Assembly: GCA_014155875.1 (NCBI GenBank)
Contig: JACEFZ010004174.1
Span: 522,501-586,500 of the forward strand
DNA: 64,000 nucleotides
Source of the DNA: Cepaea nemoralis
Taxonomy: Eukaryota > Mollusca > Gastropoda > Stylommatophora > Helicidae
Direction: 5' to 3'
Notes under the pieces: generated by a model
Told to the model about the DNA's origin: nothing
Seen by the model: the letters and a program-made list of their open reading frames with translations, nothing else
Databases searched by the model: none
Shown here: positions 21,730 through 33,402 of the stretch, in pieces
How the letters are laid out: each line of letters opens with the position of its first letter
How positions within the stretch are numbered: position 1 is the stretch's first letter
Translations under genes and position numbers: made by a program

Positions 21730-21990
21730 TGAATTTGGCACGTAATTGTAAGTTAGGTTGTGTGTTTCCATTTCCTGGCATTGTGTCATTGACCGAAACA
21801 CATCATTGGGAAAATGGTAGCGCCAGTGTTAACCTCGTGTTTATATGTTGTGTTTCGTGTATTTGCTTGCTGATGAAGGCCAGTCGCCGCAACGTCCTAT
21901 ATTTTCCATAATTGTGTTATGTAAAGCTGCATAAGTTCATGTTAGTTTATATTGTTTATTCATACCTGTGAACAGAACATAATACATTAA
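21730..21990 (+). mobile_element. SINE family 2, body and 3' end
   Basis: GATGAAGGCCAGTCGCCGCA followed by ACGTCCTATATTTTCCATAA and TTGTGTTATGTAAAGC matches the body of the SINE at 1855-2070. The tRNA-like head is not clearly visible, so the 5' boundary is uncertain. Confidence 0.55.
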
Positions 21991-23809
21991 CATCGGTCAC
22001 TGTAAACATTTCTTTTCTTCATTATGTCTGCACGAACCAACAATCTGCCATGGGAGAATCACTGGATGTTTCCTTCGTTCGGAATATTCCATTATCTCCT
22101 GATTGCCCGGGATGATTCGATGATAAACTGCGAAATCCGCACCTTTAAATAAAAGATTGAATACTATCAATTAATTGTGAGGTTTGGAATAAAATACATC
22201 AACATAACATGATGTAATATATTTAGTTCATCCTTCACCGAGTTCCTAGAATTGGAAAAAACAGGCTACTAGGTAGACGCTCCTTATATGGACTGGGTAT
22301 GAATCCTAAAGTAGGCCCGACCATTGGTTGGTTCAAATTCCGACCCAAGTTGCTGGAACCCGCCCGAAACTTAGTTGTCACTTGCCCAGAAAACGTCAGC
22401 CTGACAAGTCCCTCTCCTAGCCCAGGGAAAGATTGTTTCCTTATAATACCAAATTTCGCTCTCTGTAACTCAGGTAAGGCTTACAAATACATTGTGAATG
22501 CTATGACTGTGCTTCTAGATGAAAGGGAGTGCAGCTAGGTATCAGTGTATCGGTGAGTGAATTGTAAGACTGTGAAATCAGAACTTCATTGAGAGAAGAT
22601 AGCCTGTTTTGTTCGCTTTATGTAGACATGACCTGCCTGTTCCGCTGAAGTTTTACCATGCTTAACGTTTGTCTGCTATGTGTTTTGCTATATGAATGTG
22701 AATGTAATCTAACTCTCAATGCATATTTGCATCTTTCCTATGTGCTGTAGGACTATTCCCTATGGATGTACTTCAATGCACATTATTACTCCAACTGTGG
22801 AAAGTTCTTGTGAGTCTGTGTTTTACAACTCCTGTGCTAAAAATGTGTGATTGATCATGCAATCTTTTTCACGAGGATGCGGGAGGTATTTGAGTGATTG
22901 TTGTGTTCCTTTTATGAGCTATAATCGCATAAGAAAATAAAGATGCATGTACCATATACCCAGATATCTTGCAAGATGTGCCCACTACGCCACCATTGCA
23001 CAGTAATGGTTGGTGACTTGCCGAATATTTATGTTCAGTGACTGGCTAACAGCAGTCTTAAGAATTTGCCTTAGCGCAAGTCATTCCTGAAATGAGTGTT
23101 CTTGATATGCTTGCAACCGTGGGTAAGTTTACAAACATCAGTCGACAACAACCAACTTCTGAGAGTTGGACCGGGAAAAGACCAAAAGAGGTTCTTGTGT
23201 TCGAATTTTTGCTGATGTGTGATGGATATGTATTGGATGGGACCTGCCTTAATTCATGAATGATTATATGTTTCCTCTTCATGTGAATTGTTTTACATGT
23301 ACAAGTGGTCTATTAATGATCGCCAGTGGGAAGGAGGAGATGAAAGGGGGCACTGGTGAACCAGGTCTGATCTGAGGAGAATAAAGACCAACTTTGCCTG
23401 CTTTGATTGCTTGTCATGCTGATCGTATATCAACACGCCTTTATCTCAACACGCCTTTTGTCTTATCGTTATGCCTGTGCTATAACTGGATGACATCGAC
23501 TCAACTAGATGCATCTGTCTCAATAGGAAGACCTTATCTCAACCTAATGCCTCTATCACAACATGTCTTTGTTACCCCAGACTTCTGTCACCACAGGACA
23601 ACTTGGTCTCATTCTGATGATCTTATTGTATCTTGCTGTCCTTGTCTTTCATGAGTTTATATGCTTATGACATCATGGCATTAGGGGAGAGCAGGTGTTG
23701 ATCAATGTGCAAATAACACTCTCAATACATCAGGTGTGGAGTGAGCTCCATCGCCGGAGAAGCGGGATGGGTGACTTAGCAATATCCTCCACCTTTCTCT
23801 TTTTTTGTG
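21991..23809. other. Long interval without recognised genes
   Basis: No motif-bearing ORF was found. A box B-like GGTTCAAATTCC near 22331 may belong to an old SINE. A 79-codon frame at 22299-22538 has no family signature. Confidence 0.4.
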
Positions 23810-24003
23810 GCTAAGGTCTTGCGAACGCGGGTTGTGAGCCCGTATACCCGGGTTCGAAACACGGCGCTGCTGGTTTTTTCGAAAAAGGTATAGGGGCCGG
23901 TCGTTCAGAAAGCAATGGCAAACTACTGAACGTAACACTTGCCTAGTACATCAACAGCAGCTGAAAATGCTGGTGTTGACTGCAACATCCCGTAAGGGAT
24001 GTA
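23810..24003 (+). mobile_element. SINE family 1, near full length
   Basis: A tRNA-like head with TGTGGCTAAGG (box A-like) and CGGGTTCGAAACAC (box B), the core CGTTCAGAAAGCAATGGCAA followed by ACTACTGAACG, CTTGCC, GGTGTTGACTGCAACATCC, and a 3' end GTAAGGGATGTAATGAAAAA. Confidence 0.85.
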
Positions 24004-24007
24004 ATGA

Positions 24008-24275
24008 AAAAATGTTTTGCATATCCTTTACATGACATCGCTGTCAATATCAGCATCTTTCAGCTGTATGTTGATTTCTTGGCAAGATTACGCTCAGTAG
24101 TTTGCCATTGCTTTCTGAGCGGCCGGCTCAGTTATCCCGCAAGTCACCAGCGGGGATCGAACCGCTCCCAGCTCTCGCCCCGCTACGAGACTCTGCGTGA
24201 TAAACGGGATTACGGAGAAATTGTTGTAATCCCTCGACCAGAGAGACCGGCCCGTAAGGGATACGCAACAAAAAT
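24008..24275 (-). mobile_element. SINE family 1, inverted neighbour, plus an extra 3' end
   Basis: A minus-strand copy (24008-24240) with box B-like GCGGTTCGATCCCCGC and the same core lies tail to tail with the copy at 23810-24003. A plus-strand terminal block CCCGTAAGGGATACGCAACA near 24253 shows that another truncated copy is fused here. Confidence 0.75.
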
Positions 24276-24658
24276 TTTTTGTTTTTTGTGAGATTTATAT
24301 TATGATGAATTGTGATTGTATTTCAAATGTGTATAGAAGGGTTTTATGTTTTTATATGCACAGGGAATTGGATGTGTGGATAGGTCCTGAACTCAGGATA
24401 CTTAGCCCTATTGAAATGTTAAAGGCTGGCGAATGAAAACCTAGGAGCTTTGAACCTGACTAACAGGGGGTGTTACACTCTCGTCATTTGTGTCAAGAAT
24501 GCTTATTATCACACAAGACCCTAGTCACATGGTCGACCAGCACATTTATGGGCAGCTCAACATCTTTTCCTCAGTCTCAAAACTTACACTTGGAATACCA
24601 TCATGAGTTTATCAGACCAACAAGTGGAGTATGAAGTGTGAAGTTCAGAATCACTACA
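24276..24658. other. Interval without recognised genes
   Basis: Nothing supported was seen. Confidence 0.4.
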
Positions 24659-24669
24659 CTAAACTAATG
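24659..24669. repeat. 11-bp target-site duplication of the I-like LINE
   Basis: CTAAACTAATG at 24659-24669 recurs exactly at 28322-28332. Confidence 0.9.
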
Positions 24670-24693
24670 TTAGTTAGTTAGTTAGTCGACAGA

Positions 24694-27600
24694 TCATCCT
24701 CGTTGCACATCGAACCATTCAGTCCATAAGTGCTCGGATCCCCTCCTCAGCAAATCCCGCAGCATGTAGCGGCTAACGACGCCAGTTCTGTGTTGGTTTA
24801 TCAATCTTCTTTGGCGTCCTGCGTAGTGTTCTTGTTTGGCCATCCCTCTTTTAATTTGCTGCTCTCGCAGTCTGGCCATTGTTGTAGATTCACAGTCATC
24901 ACTTGGTTCTCGCAAAAGTCTCACTTCTCGTAGAGCATTCAGAATGTCAGCTTGGTCCATGGCGCGTCCGCCCTCCACAGTAGCCTCACCTGCGAGCTTG
25001 TCAGCCCGCTCATTTCCTTGTACTCCCGCATGCCCTGGCACGAAGATGAAACTAATCTTTGCCAGCCGAGACCGCTTCAGAGGCAGCAACCATTCTCTTC
25101 GGATCGACCCCTCCTCTATCCTCTTGATCATGTTCATTGATTCGCGAAGGAAACAAGCCCTAGTGAATGTCTGTGTCTCGAGCCATGTTATTGCTTTACT
25201 TACTGCCATGACTTCCATGGTCAGGCTACTTGTGGTTTCAGTGAAAGCACCAGAGTCCTCCTTCACAAATCTCCCTCCGGCCCGAGCTGTAAAGGCCCAT
25301 GAGCTTCTCACATGTCGGACGACCGACCCATCTGTGTAGATGACCGCGTCACCGTCTAGCGAATTCTAGAAAATCAACGCTTGTACTTCAGCCTCAACAG
25401 CAGCCGGATTTTCTTGTCTGCATTTTCTATCTATTTGGATGCAAACTGAAAAGGATGTGCAGAAGTCTGTTGGCACTTGCACCCACTCCTCGCCAGGTTC
25501 TAAGTCCTCAAGTGAACACACCTGTTGAAGAATGTCTTCGGCTTGACCCATCCACGACCGTCCTCTTTTTAACCTGCTGCCCTTCACCTTCCAAATTTCA
25601 CTATGCAGTGGATGTTGTGTGAATGCGTTAATTCTGAGGTAGGCATGGGCCCTGCAAACTTGTATTCTCTCCTCAATGGTTGGAAAATCAAGAAGGTAGC
25701 GCATCGCCCTGCATACTGTATCTCTTGTACATCCAAGAATAATGCGCATAGCTTCATTCTGTATCCTTTCCATCCTTTCTATCTGCTTATGGCTGAGAGT
25801 CAGGATTGCCATTGCATACTCCAAAACAGACATGACCAGCCCCTCGTACAGAAGACATAGATGGCGCTGCTCACAGTTTGCTGCCGCCATCACCCGCATC
25901 GCTGCCAAACCCCGCTTGGCCTTTGTTATCACCTGGTCTATGTGCACATTATAAGCAAGGCTTCGATCAAACCGTATCCCCAGGTAATTCATTGCCTGCG
26001 TTCTTTCCACCGTCTCTGAACACAGCATTACAGTTGGTGTTGGATTGTTGACAATATGATTATTCAACGAGAACCAAGTCACTGTTGCCTTTGTTGGGTT
26101 AACCATTGCCCCAGCTTCATCACACCAAGTACTTATGCGATTGAGTTCGGTTTGTAGTTCCACAGCAACCTCCTCTATATCCTTACCCTGACGATACACT
26201 AAAACATCATCGGCATATGACAATGTCCTGCCAGGTCCAGTGATCTGCTCACTGGTGATTCTCACTGTGTAGGCGTTGAAGAGTACCGGAGATAATGGTG
26301 ATCCCTGTGGTAGGCCAGGATATATTGTTGTTGGTTCCGAAGTCCAACTGCCACATCTAAAAACTACTTTCCGTTGGAAGAGGGCTGCAGCGATCCAACT
26401 AAGGAGGAATGGACTTACGTTTAGTTCAAGAAGCTGAAACATTAAAAAATCCAGTGGTACTCTGTTGTATGCGTCCTCAAGATCAATCGCTGCAGCAACG
26501 GTTTCAGTGCCTGAGTGGAAACCTTCATAGACATCATGGGCAAAGACTGCTGCATTGGTCCAGGTTTCTCTTTTTGGACGGTACCCACCCAGGGTAGGTG
26601 GGAAAACACCTTGCCTCTCTAGTTGGCTTGATATTTTCCTGGCAATTACCTTCTCCAGCAGCTTGCCTATTGTATTCTGCATGGTTATAATTCGATATCC
26701 CTGAATTTTTTTGTGGTCTTTGTCAGGCTTCGGCAAGGGAATCAGATAGCTGTGTAACCATTCCTCCTTGATGCTAGCAATCCCTATACTGTTGTTGTAC
26801 ATGTCTGCTATTTTCTCTAGCTCATTGTCGGTACACCTATTTATGTCGTCGTATCTTATGCCATCAGGACCTGGAGCACTGTTTTTTGATCGTCGAAGCA
26901 CAGCCTTGATTTCTTTCACTGTCACTGTGTCTTCATCCGAAGTGTTCTGGGCCTTGCATCTGTCTGAGGTGACCTCCTTGGCCAGATTTCGGCCTCCCAT
27001 GTCTGTCTGGTTGCTCTGCTCAAGGTAGCGTTCAAAGAGGGCTTTGCCCTTGTCCTCGTCAGTTCTCTGCCAGATGAGGTCAGCACCTTGGAAGTCAGAA
27101 ATGCTCTTATTCTTGACTACACCACTCATGCTTTTATGTAGTCGCCAGAACAATTTCAGTGACTTGTCTGCGCTTACTCTTTGACACACCTCTGCCCATG
27201 TTTCGCTTTTAACCACCTTGACCAGTTTTTCGAAATAGCTTACTTTTGTGTGCATCTCTCTTTCTAAGTGCAAGCAGGGACTAGGATGACCAGCTCTGTT
27301 CTTCTTGGCATTTTGCCATCTCCTTACAGCACTACGCTTATCCACCCAAGCCTTCTCCACCTCGAAACTCCACCACGGTGGCTGCTCCCAGCTTTTTTTC
27401 CTGCCCTGAAACGTTCTGCGCTTGTCACGTCTTATTTTACTTACCACATCTTGCCCTGTACTGTCATACTGGAACGTCTTTACCTTTAGTTTGTGCTGCC
27501 TGGTTCTGCCTTTCTCCACCAATATGCTGCAAGGGTGGTGGTCGCTGCCATGGTGTCCTAGGACACCCCATCTACACACTGTAGTGAGTGAAGGTGAAAC

Positions 27601-27810
27601 TAGCGCCAGATCAATAGCACTGTCCTCATCGCCTGGACGGCTTGCTGTCCTGGTGACACAGCCACTGTTGATACAAACCAGGTCGATGGTTTCCAGTGCA
27701 GTCTCGAGCTCCTCCCCTTGTGTATTGGAGGAAGTGTTTCCCCATGACGTCGCGAACGAGAATCGCCGTTCCCAGATGTCGTCTGTTGTAGAAACATTTG
27801 AAGCCGGCAA
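24694..27810 (-). pseudogene. I-like LINE ORF2: endonuclease remnant, reverse transcriptase and RNase H
   Basis: One frame spans both parts, interrupted only by a TAG at 25366-25368. The endonuclease end (DLALVSP, GSDHHP) is followed by RT blocks NSAPGPDGIRYDDI (about 310), AAIDLEDAYNRVP (440, first catalytic Asp), GLPQGSPLSPVLFNAY (499) and SYADDVLVY (531, catalytic DD). After the TAG come VIYTDGSVV, TMEVMAV and FVPGHAGVQGNERADKLAGE, the RNase H acidic and His blocks. The third acidic site reads RES where a TDS or SDS is usual. The first codon at 27810 is TTG inside the coding region, so it is not a start. The central endonuclease block with GDFN is missing. Confidence 0.88.
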
Positions 27811-28135
27811 TTCGAAGTAGCTGATTGCCCAGTCTCGTCTCCTGGAGTGCTACAATGTCGTTCCTGTAAACTAGGGTTTCTAAAATAGAGCCCCGTTATT
27901 TTACACTGGCACAGTTCCAATATAGAATACGGATGTTCCTGAGTCCTAGACGGTGACACTTGAGTCTAAGACGTCTCAAACCAGCGCGCTTACCTTGTTT
28001 CTTTCTCCCTGCGCGGCTACCACGCCGCTTCGTTATGTTGACTGCTGACCGCTCGGAAAACACACGTTGTTCCGCCATGTTGAAAAAAACGTAAACACAG
28101 ACTGCTGAGAACCACACACGCTGCTGAAAATTCAC
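27811..28135 (-). pseudogene. I-like LINE ORF2 N-terminus (start of endonuclease)
   Basis: The minus frame has a basic N-terminal region (RRGSRAGRKKQGKRAG) and then IRILYWNCASVK, the first endonuclease block (Asn of WNC). It stops at TAA and continues in the same frame with NDIVALQETRLGNQ (catalytic Glu) and LGTAILVRDV. The link to the next domain is lost by a deletion and frameshift near 27750. An internal ATG (MAEQRVF) near 28078 may be the true start. Confidence 0.75.
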
Positions 28136-28289
28136 TCAAGGATGGCTTCGCTCGATGCACGAACTCCGTAGCACCCGCGCAGATCTTGAGTAGAAACTAT
28201 TGGTTTTACATCCTGGCACACCAATTACACGCAAGAGATGAATAAATCCATCCCCTACGCGAAAAAGTTAACGAACACAAAACAACACG

Positions 28290-28321
28290 ACCGTCCGTCG
28301 CCATCTTGAAACCGGAAACTG
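28290..28321 (-). promoter_or_regulatory. Putative internal promoter at LINE 5' end with YY1-like motif
   Basis: At the transposon's exact 5' boundary the minus strand contains TTTCAAGATGGCGACGG; CAAGATGGCG is close to the YY1 consensus, and ACCGGAAAC beside it on the other strand resembles an ETS site. A YY1 site close to the 5' end is known for human L1. Function here is inferred. Confidence 0.45.
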
Positions 28322-28332
28322 CTAAACTAATG

Positions 28333-29118
28333 AGACAGTAGACATCATTCTATATGAGTTGAGAAATTAATCTTGTGTATACATCAAGAGATTTTCCTGT
28401 GTCAAGACTGCTTGCCCGCCTCAACACCCTTAGGCCATGGTATACCAGGATAAGTATCCCCATGTGCTTAAATATCGGTTTTATACCAGGAAAGCCCTAG
28501 AGGAAAGCTCCAGAAGAAGAACCAGCATTTTAACAGTGCTAACACCAAATGAGCTGATTACAAAATCTTGTTCCACTGGATAATATATGTGGAAGGAAGA
28601 GATTTTTATCATTGTTTTATCATTGCTCGCTACGGATTTGTCTGCATCACTGAAGGACTTGTCGGTACTACTGAGGAATGTATATCCACCAATATATGCA
28701 GAGACTGGTACCAGCCCTGTCCATAGTCTACAGTTAATTATCTAGAGACAGAGCTCCAGTGATATCCCCAAGTTTGGGGGATGGCCTTGTTGACATGATA
28801 CTGATCGTGCTGAAGTGCCTTGCTGATGATAGTTGAGTGTTTTCTGATCGTTTGAACCAGAGTACCTAGGCGGTCGTCATTTCTTCCATTTTCCACAATG
28901 AATTTGGGAACTACCTTCTGCACTTCATTGCACCTAGTTTTATTCCTATATGGCACGGCCTGAAAGCGTCACACTTCGTAGCTCCAGCGAACACCCCAGA
29001 AGTCTCAGATAAAATTACATTCACGAAGCTGAAAACCCCAAAAACCTTCGTGGCGCGAGGCTGGCGGCTTATTCTCTTCGCCACAGAGACTCTCAATTGT
29101 TATTAACAGTAATATCTA
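28333..29118. other. Interval without recognised genes
   Basis: Short frames without family motifs. GCCACAGAGACTCTCAATTG near 29080 is not assignable. Confidence 0.4.
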
Positions 29119-29119
29119 A

Positions 29120-29352
29120 TATCTCCGTGGCGAAGGAGTTACGGACGCAAATCGTAATCCCGCATACCCGCGTTCGAAACACAGTTTTGGCGATTTGGCA
29201 GAAGTGACCCCCTTACGTTGGTTTGTTATGAAATGGTATAGGTGCCGGTCGTTCAAAAAGCAATGGCAAACTACTGAATGTAAATTTGCCCAGGAATCAC
29301 GAACAGCGATAAAAAAATGATGGGGTTGACTGCAACGTCCTATAAAGGATAG
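29120..29352 (+). mobile_element. SINE family 1, near full length
   Basis: The head GTGGCGAAGGAGTTACGG (box A-like) and GCGTTCGAAACAC (box B) is followed by CAATGGCAAACTACTGAATG, TTGCCCAGGAATC and GGGTTGACTGCAACGTCC, ending TATAAAGGATAGGCAAC. Confidence 0.85.
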
Positions 29353-29934
29353 GCAACTTTTTATCTAATATAAACATCAACCTACCGCGTCCGCTAGCCC
29401 GCTGTCATATTCCATATGTCTCTTGGAAAGGTAGAACAAAGTACACGAACCACGTAGCATTACATCAGTGTACCAGTAATGGAGTCATTTGTGAGATGTA
29501 TTATTGAATTACCGCGACTCCTAGTTGACACCAGTTTAAATGTTGCCATGACGATAAATTATTGTGGTGACATTGTCAGCTTGAGTAAATCTCTCCCGTG
29601 CGTGGTTGCGGTTCGAAACTGATTGACTGTGTAAATTTTAACGCTGATAAATAATTAACCGCTATCACGAATGCTTTTTCTGGAATCTGCACTGAAACAC
29701 TCTTTTACATGGGAAATGTGAATCGGTGATTGACTTTGCTCGTTTGTCTCGATCCAGATAGCCCATTGAAATGTCATAACCATTGGGGATTGTAGTCAAG
29801 TGAATACGCCGACTCATTTAGTAGGTATTCACATTAAACGACTTTCCATACAGTTAAGATATAGATAAGATATTAGGAAAGTCTTTCTGCGTAGTTTGAA
29901 GTATGTAAACATCGATTACACGATGCTACATATG

Positions 29935-29935
<1 letters not shown>

Positions 29936-29970
<35 letters not shown>
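29936..29970. repeat. (GTT)n microsatellite, unit A
   Basis: About 35 bp of GTT repeats. The unit B counterpart at 33449-33482 carries one GTA interruption. Confidence 0.9.
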
Positions 29971-29971
<1 letters not shown>

Positions 29972-30289
29972 ACTGTTATTGATTTTGTTCATGTTGCTGT
30001 TGATGTTGTTATTGTCCTTCTTCTTGTTATTCTTTTTCTTTTCTTAATCTCCTTCTGCTTTTTTTGTGTTCTTCTTGCTGTTTTTGTTCTTCTGTTTCTT
30101 CTTTTCTTGTTCTTCTTCTTTTTCTTGTCCTTTTGTATTTATTTTTATGAATTGTGTCGGTATTCCTTTTCTTGTCCTTCGTGCTGTTCTTGAAGTTGTT
30201 CTTCTTCGTCAGTTGCTGTTGCTGTTGCTGACCCATTCTTGCAGCATAGATTCTGAACTACTTCATGTCAAGTTATGAGCTCCCCCATT

Positions 30290-30305
30290 CTCTCTCATCT
30301 CTCTC

Positions 30306-30371
<66 letters not shown>

Positions 30372-30395
30372 GTCTCTCTCTTTCTCTTTATCTCT

Positions 30396-30437
<42 letters not shown>
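30290..30437. repeat. (TC)n microsatellite, unit A
   Basis: About 147 bp of imperfect TC repeats. The counterpart at 33800-33946 differs slightly in length and interruptions. Confidence 0.95.
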
Positions 30438-30440
<3 letters not shown>

Positions 30441-31130
30441 CTCATGTAGCACATTCCATCGCTTTCCCATATTACTCATCATTACGTCTGATTTCAGTCT
30501 CTGTGAGCTCAGCGAATGTGTCTATGTTTGTATTTTACTTTAGGTCTGCTCATTTTTCTGTCTTTTGTTTCGTAGAAATCAGAATGAGGACTTATAGCTG
30601 TGCTTGCTTATTTAACTTCTTTGTTTCTAATCTCTTGCAAACATAGTGAGTTATGTACATTTATGTGACCAACATTGTCTCCGAGTAAATGCTATTAATT
30701 TTTATGCTGATGCTAAATCCAAATTTAAGTAACATGTCCATTTCTACTTCTGAGATTAGTTTCTTATGCTAAATTGAACATAAAGTAATAACTCTTCATT
30801 CATTATTCTTTGTCTTACATTAGTTTGCTTTACTATATCCAAATTTAAGTATTCGTTTCATTTCTTCTGCTGAAATTAATTTGCTATACTATGTCCAACC
30901 CTTTCGTTAACTTTCGCGTTTCATCTTGTTCTGTTAATATTAGTTTAATATGCTATGTCCCTCTTTAACTATGTAATGCCAGGCCAAGTACCCATCAAGA
31001 CGCATAAATGTTAAGTTTACAATATGAAATAATTCCGCACATTCCTGTGACTAAATTGTCTACTGAGAAATATGCTTATTTTCATTAAGATCACATATCC
31101 AGCTTTAATTAATTGATTCAATTAGTCAGT

Positions 31131-31290
31131 TGCATATCATGTACAGGATGTAGCAGTCAACCCCAGAATTTATTTGCCGTTCGTGATTCCTGAGCAAGTT
31201 TACGTTCAGTAGCTTGCCATTGCTTTCTGAACGACAAGGCGGACTGCTGCCAAATCGAATTGATTCACTGGCGAAGGATAATATATCGCC
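31131..31290 (-). mobile_element. SINE family 1, partial (unit A)
   Basis: The minus strand has CGTTCAGAAAGCAATGGCAA, GCTACTGAACGTAAACTTGC, TCAGGAATCACGAACGGC and GGGGTTGACTGC, ending TGTACATGATATGCAAC. The tRNA-like head is degraded. Confidence 0.8.
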
Positions 31291-32039
31291 AGGTGTGAAC
31301 TCGCGTGTGAACAGAAGGACGATATATCGCTATACTAGAGTCATTGAGTTGTTTGTTTTGAATCGTGGAATCTTCCGCAATTTCAATGCTCAGTGAACGG
31401 CAATCAACATTATAATACTTGTTCATTTCATTGTGTGCCATGTTTGTTCCAGACCAACTTTTTGTTTGTCACTGAATCAGTGAAGCAGTCCATATAATGC
31501 TTGCTTACCTTGTAGTAAGGTTAGTCAAAGGTCACCGAGCCTTGTCACAAAACTTGATGCGTATCCGCTATATGGTGCTAACCCCCATATTTGTATAGCC
31601 CAATCAACATTCGATGGATAATGTTGTCAATGTCACATCTGCCATTTTTACTTCCAAATAATGTTCTGGTACCTATTTTAGGCTTGGGAGACCAGGAAGC
31701 CCATGTAATTTTTAAAAGTTCGCTACAATACAAATCCTGAACGCGACTGGCAGATGTGTCATTGGGCCCTTGATTTACTTTTTACCAATGAAATGATGTT
31801 ATCGAGATTAAGGTGATAATTAACCCCACTGTAGTTTTACAAAGTAGATGAATGTAAAATGTAAACGAAGCCATTAATATATTGACAGTAAAGTATAGAC
31901 TTTAATTACAGTGAAATTATTATTGATGAGCCGACACGACGACTTTCAGCCGCACGAATACACATTGATCACAGATACAGGCTGATAACAGGAGAATCGT
32001 GGATGACTCAGGCAGAGGACACAATTAGATAAGTTTGTA

Positions 32040-32405
32040 TGAGTGAGAACAATGAGAGTGGAGAGCTGTGGGGTCGGAATTCCAGAGGACTTGTGCAGGG
32101 TCGTAACCACAATGGACAAGGAATGCAGGGATTGACCAGTAGACGGCGATGTATGGGGGACTCAACAAATGATGCATGATAATTCGCGCCCAGGGTACGG
32201 AATTATCTACAACGATGGCTCTGTACTAACATAAGTTCACAGCGAAGGTTGAGGACGATGTTTAGTGTAGGAGAGCATGGCATTTGATACCACGACATCT
32301 AGTGGGAGAATGGAGGTGGATGAACTCACCGCGGCGTTCCCCTAGCGGGAGGACAAATAACACACCTATTTTGAGAGTAAAGAACTAACAGAGCATGCTG
32401 AGAAG
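32040..32405 (+). mobile_element. I-like LINE fragment, RNase H start (unit A)
   Basis: The plus strand encodes GIIYNDGSVLT, matching VIYTDGSVV of the LINE at 24670. Throughout 32070-32405 it aligns with the reverse complement of 36700-37060. It is therefore an inverted partner of the LINE fragment at 32650-33402. Confidence 0.75.
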
Positions 32406-32649
32406 GGTTAGGGCAGGCATACTTCGAGCAGAGTGACAAGATGTAATTCAAAAATCAAGACTGAGAGTATCCGTTTAAAACACGTAATCACAGGTATTGC
32501 TAAAATGTGGAGCATCTGGCATCCCCACGGTAATTCCATAATTAATACAAATGCTTGCTGTTTGCATAAAACTGACCGCAACAGCCTAACTGCAAACGCC
32601 TTACTATATTTGAGAAATCGTTTATTGTTGTCGAATACAATATACAATA

Positions 32650-33402
32650 TATTTGAATTTAACCTTAATCAAAATCCGACACCCCAGCACTCGGAACACT
32701 TGGATAGTGTCCAGTCCTTATTTTCACCAATCAGTGAAGAGTGTCATTACTAATGGTACCAGCTGCAGTATGATTAAGTATCCATAGGGTCTTTCCTCTG
32801 AGTATTTGTGTTTGCTAGATTCTTTGGTCACTCTCTGTCAGACTATTCTCTCCAAGATGAGATGATTTATGTGTTAATCCACACTATTCTCGTGATCCAG
32901 CAGACTCAGCCAATTGTACCAGCTGCAGTATGATTAAGTATCCATATGGTCTTTGCTCTGAGTATTTGGGTTTGCTAGATTCTTTGGCCACCCTCTGTCA
33001 CCCTATTCTCTCCAAGACAAGATGATTTATGTGTTAATCCACACTATTGTCGTGATCCAGCAGACTCAGCCAATCTGTCCCCCTCCTCGTTGTCTAGCAC
33101 ACCAGCATGTCCTGGGAAAATATCCAATGGATACTCAATATATTGAATATTTTTAAATTGAAATATGCTGCTCTGCGTAAAGCATGTCCGTCTTCAGCCT
33201 TCTCAACATGCTCTGTTAATTCAATACAATCACGAAAGATGTGCTTTTTGTCCTCCAGCAAGCGGATCGCTGCAGTAAATGCCTCCACCTCCGTTCTCAG
33301 ACTAGATGTCGAGGTATCATACGCCATGCTCTTCAGCACTATACACTATCCCTTTACCTACGATGTGAGCTTCTTGACACTTCTCTTGGCTTCTTGCTCT
33401 CG
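32650..33402 (-). mobile_element. I-like LINE 3' fragment with internal 160-bp duplication (unit A)
   Basis: The minus strand reads SSLRTEVEAFTAAIRLLED (RNase H Glu block), then FRDCIELTEHVEK and IHWIFSQDMLVC, and decays toward the ECCECSE-like end. A 160-bp direct repeat (TACCAGCTGCAGTATG at 32757 and 32917) lies in its 3' part. The duplication junction at 33402 cuts this LINE. Confidence 0.8.

Larger units (their letters stand above)
24670..28321 (-). mobile_element. I-like LINE with RNase H, bounded by an 11-bp target duplication
   Basis: The element is defined at both ends by the duplicated CTAAACTAATG. Its minus-strand 5' end starts CAGTTTCCGGTTTCAAGATG and lies 186 bp before a single long ORF with endonuclease start, RT and RNase H; the tail is (CTAA)n. 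There is no separate ORF1. An in-frame TAA after WNCASVK, a deletion plus frameshift in the endonuclease and a TAG before RNase H make it non-autonomous now. Clade assignment (I, Nimb or Ingi group) rests on RNase H plus RT motifs. Confidence 0.88.
29890..33402. repeat. Direct segmental duplication, unit A (3.5 kb)
   Basis: From CGTAGTTTGAAGTATG at 29890 this unit repeats almost base for base as unit B at 33403-36906. The offset falls from 3513 to 3508 only because two microsatellites differ in length. The unit contains a GTT tract, a TC tract, a SINE fragment and two oppositely oriented I-like LINE fragments, but no recognisable host gene. Confidence 0.95.

Noticed and set aside
24836..27820. 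Several plus-strand frames of 60-167 codons across the I-like LINE
   Set aside because: They are shadows of the minus-strand LINE ORF, which has catalytic motifs.
30027..30236. 69-codon lysine/glutamate-rich frame present in both duplicated units
   Set aside because: It is low-complexity translation of a CTT/TTC-rich stretch, and its duplication is explained by the 3.5-kb repeat.
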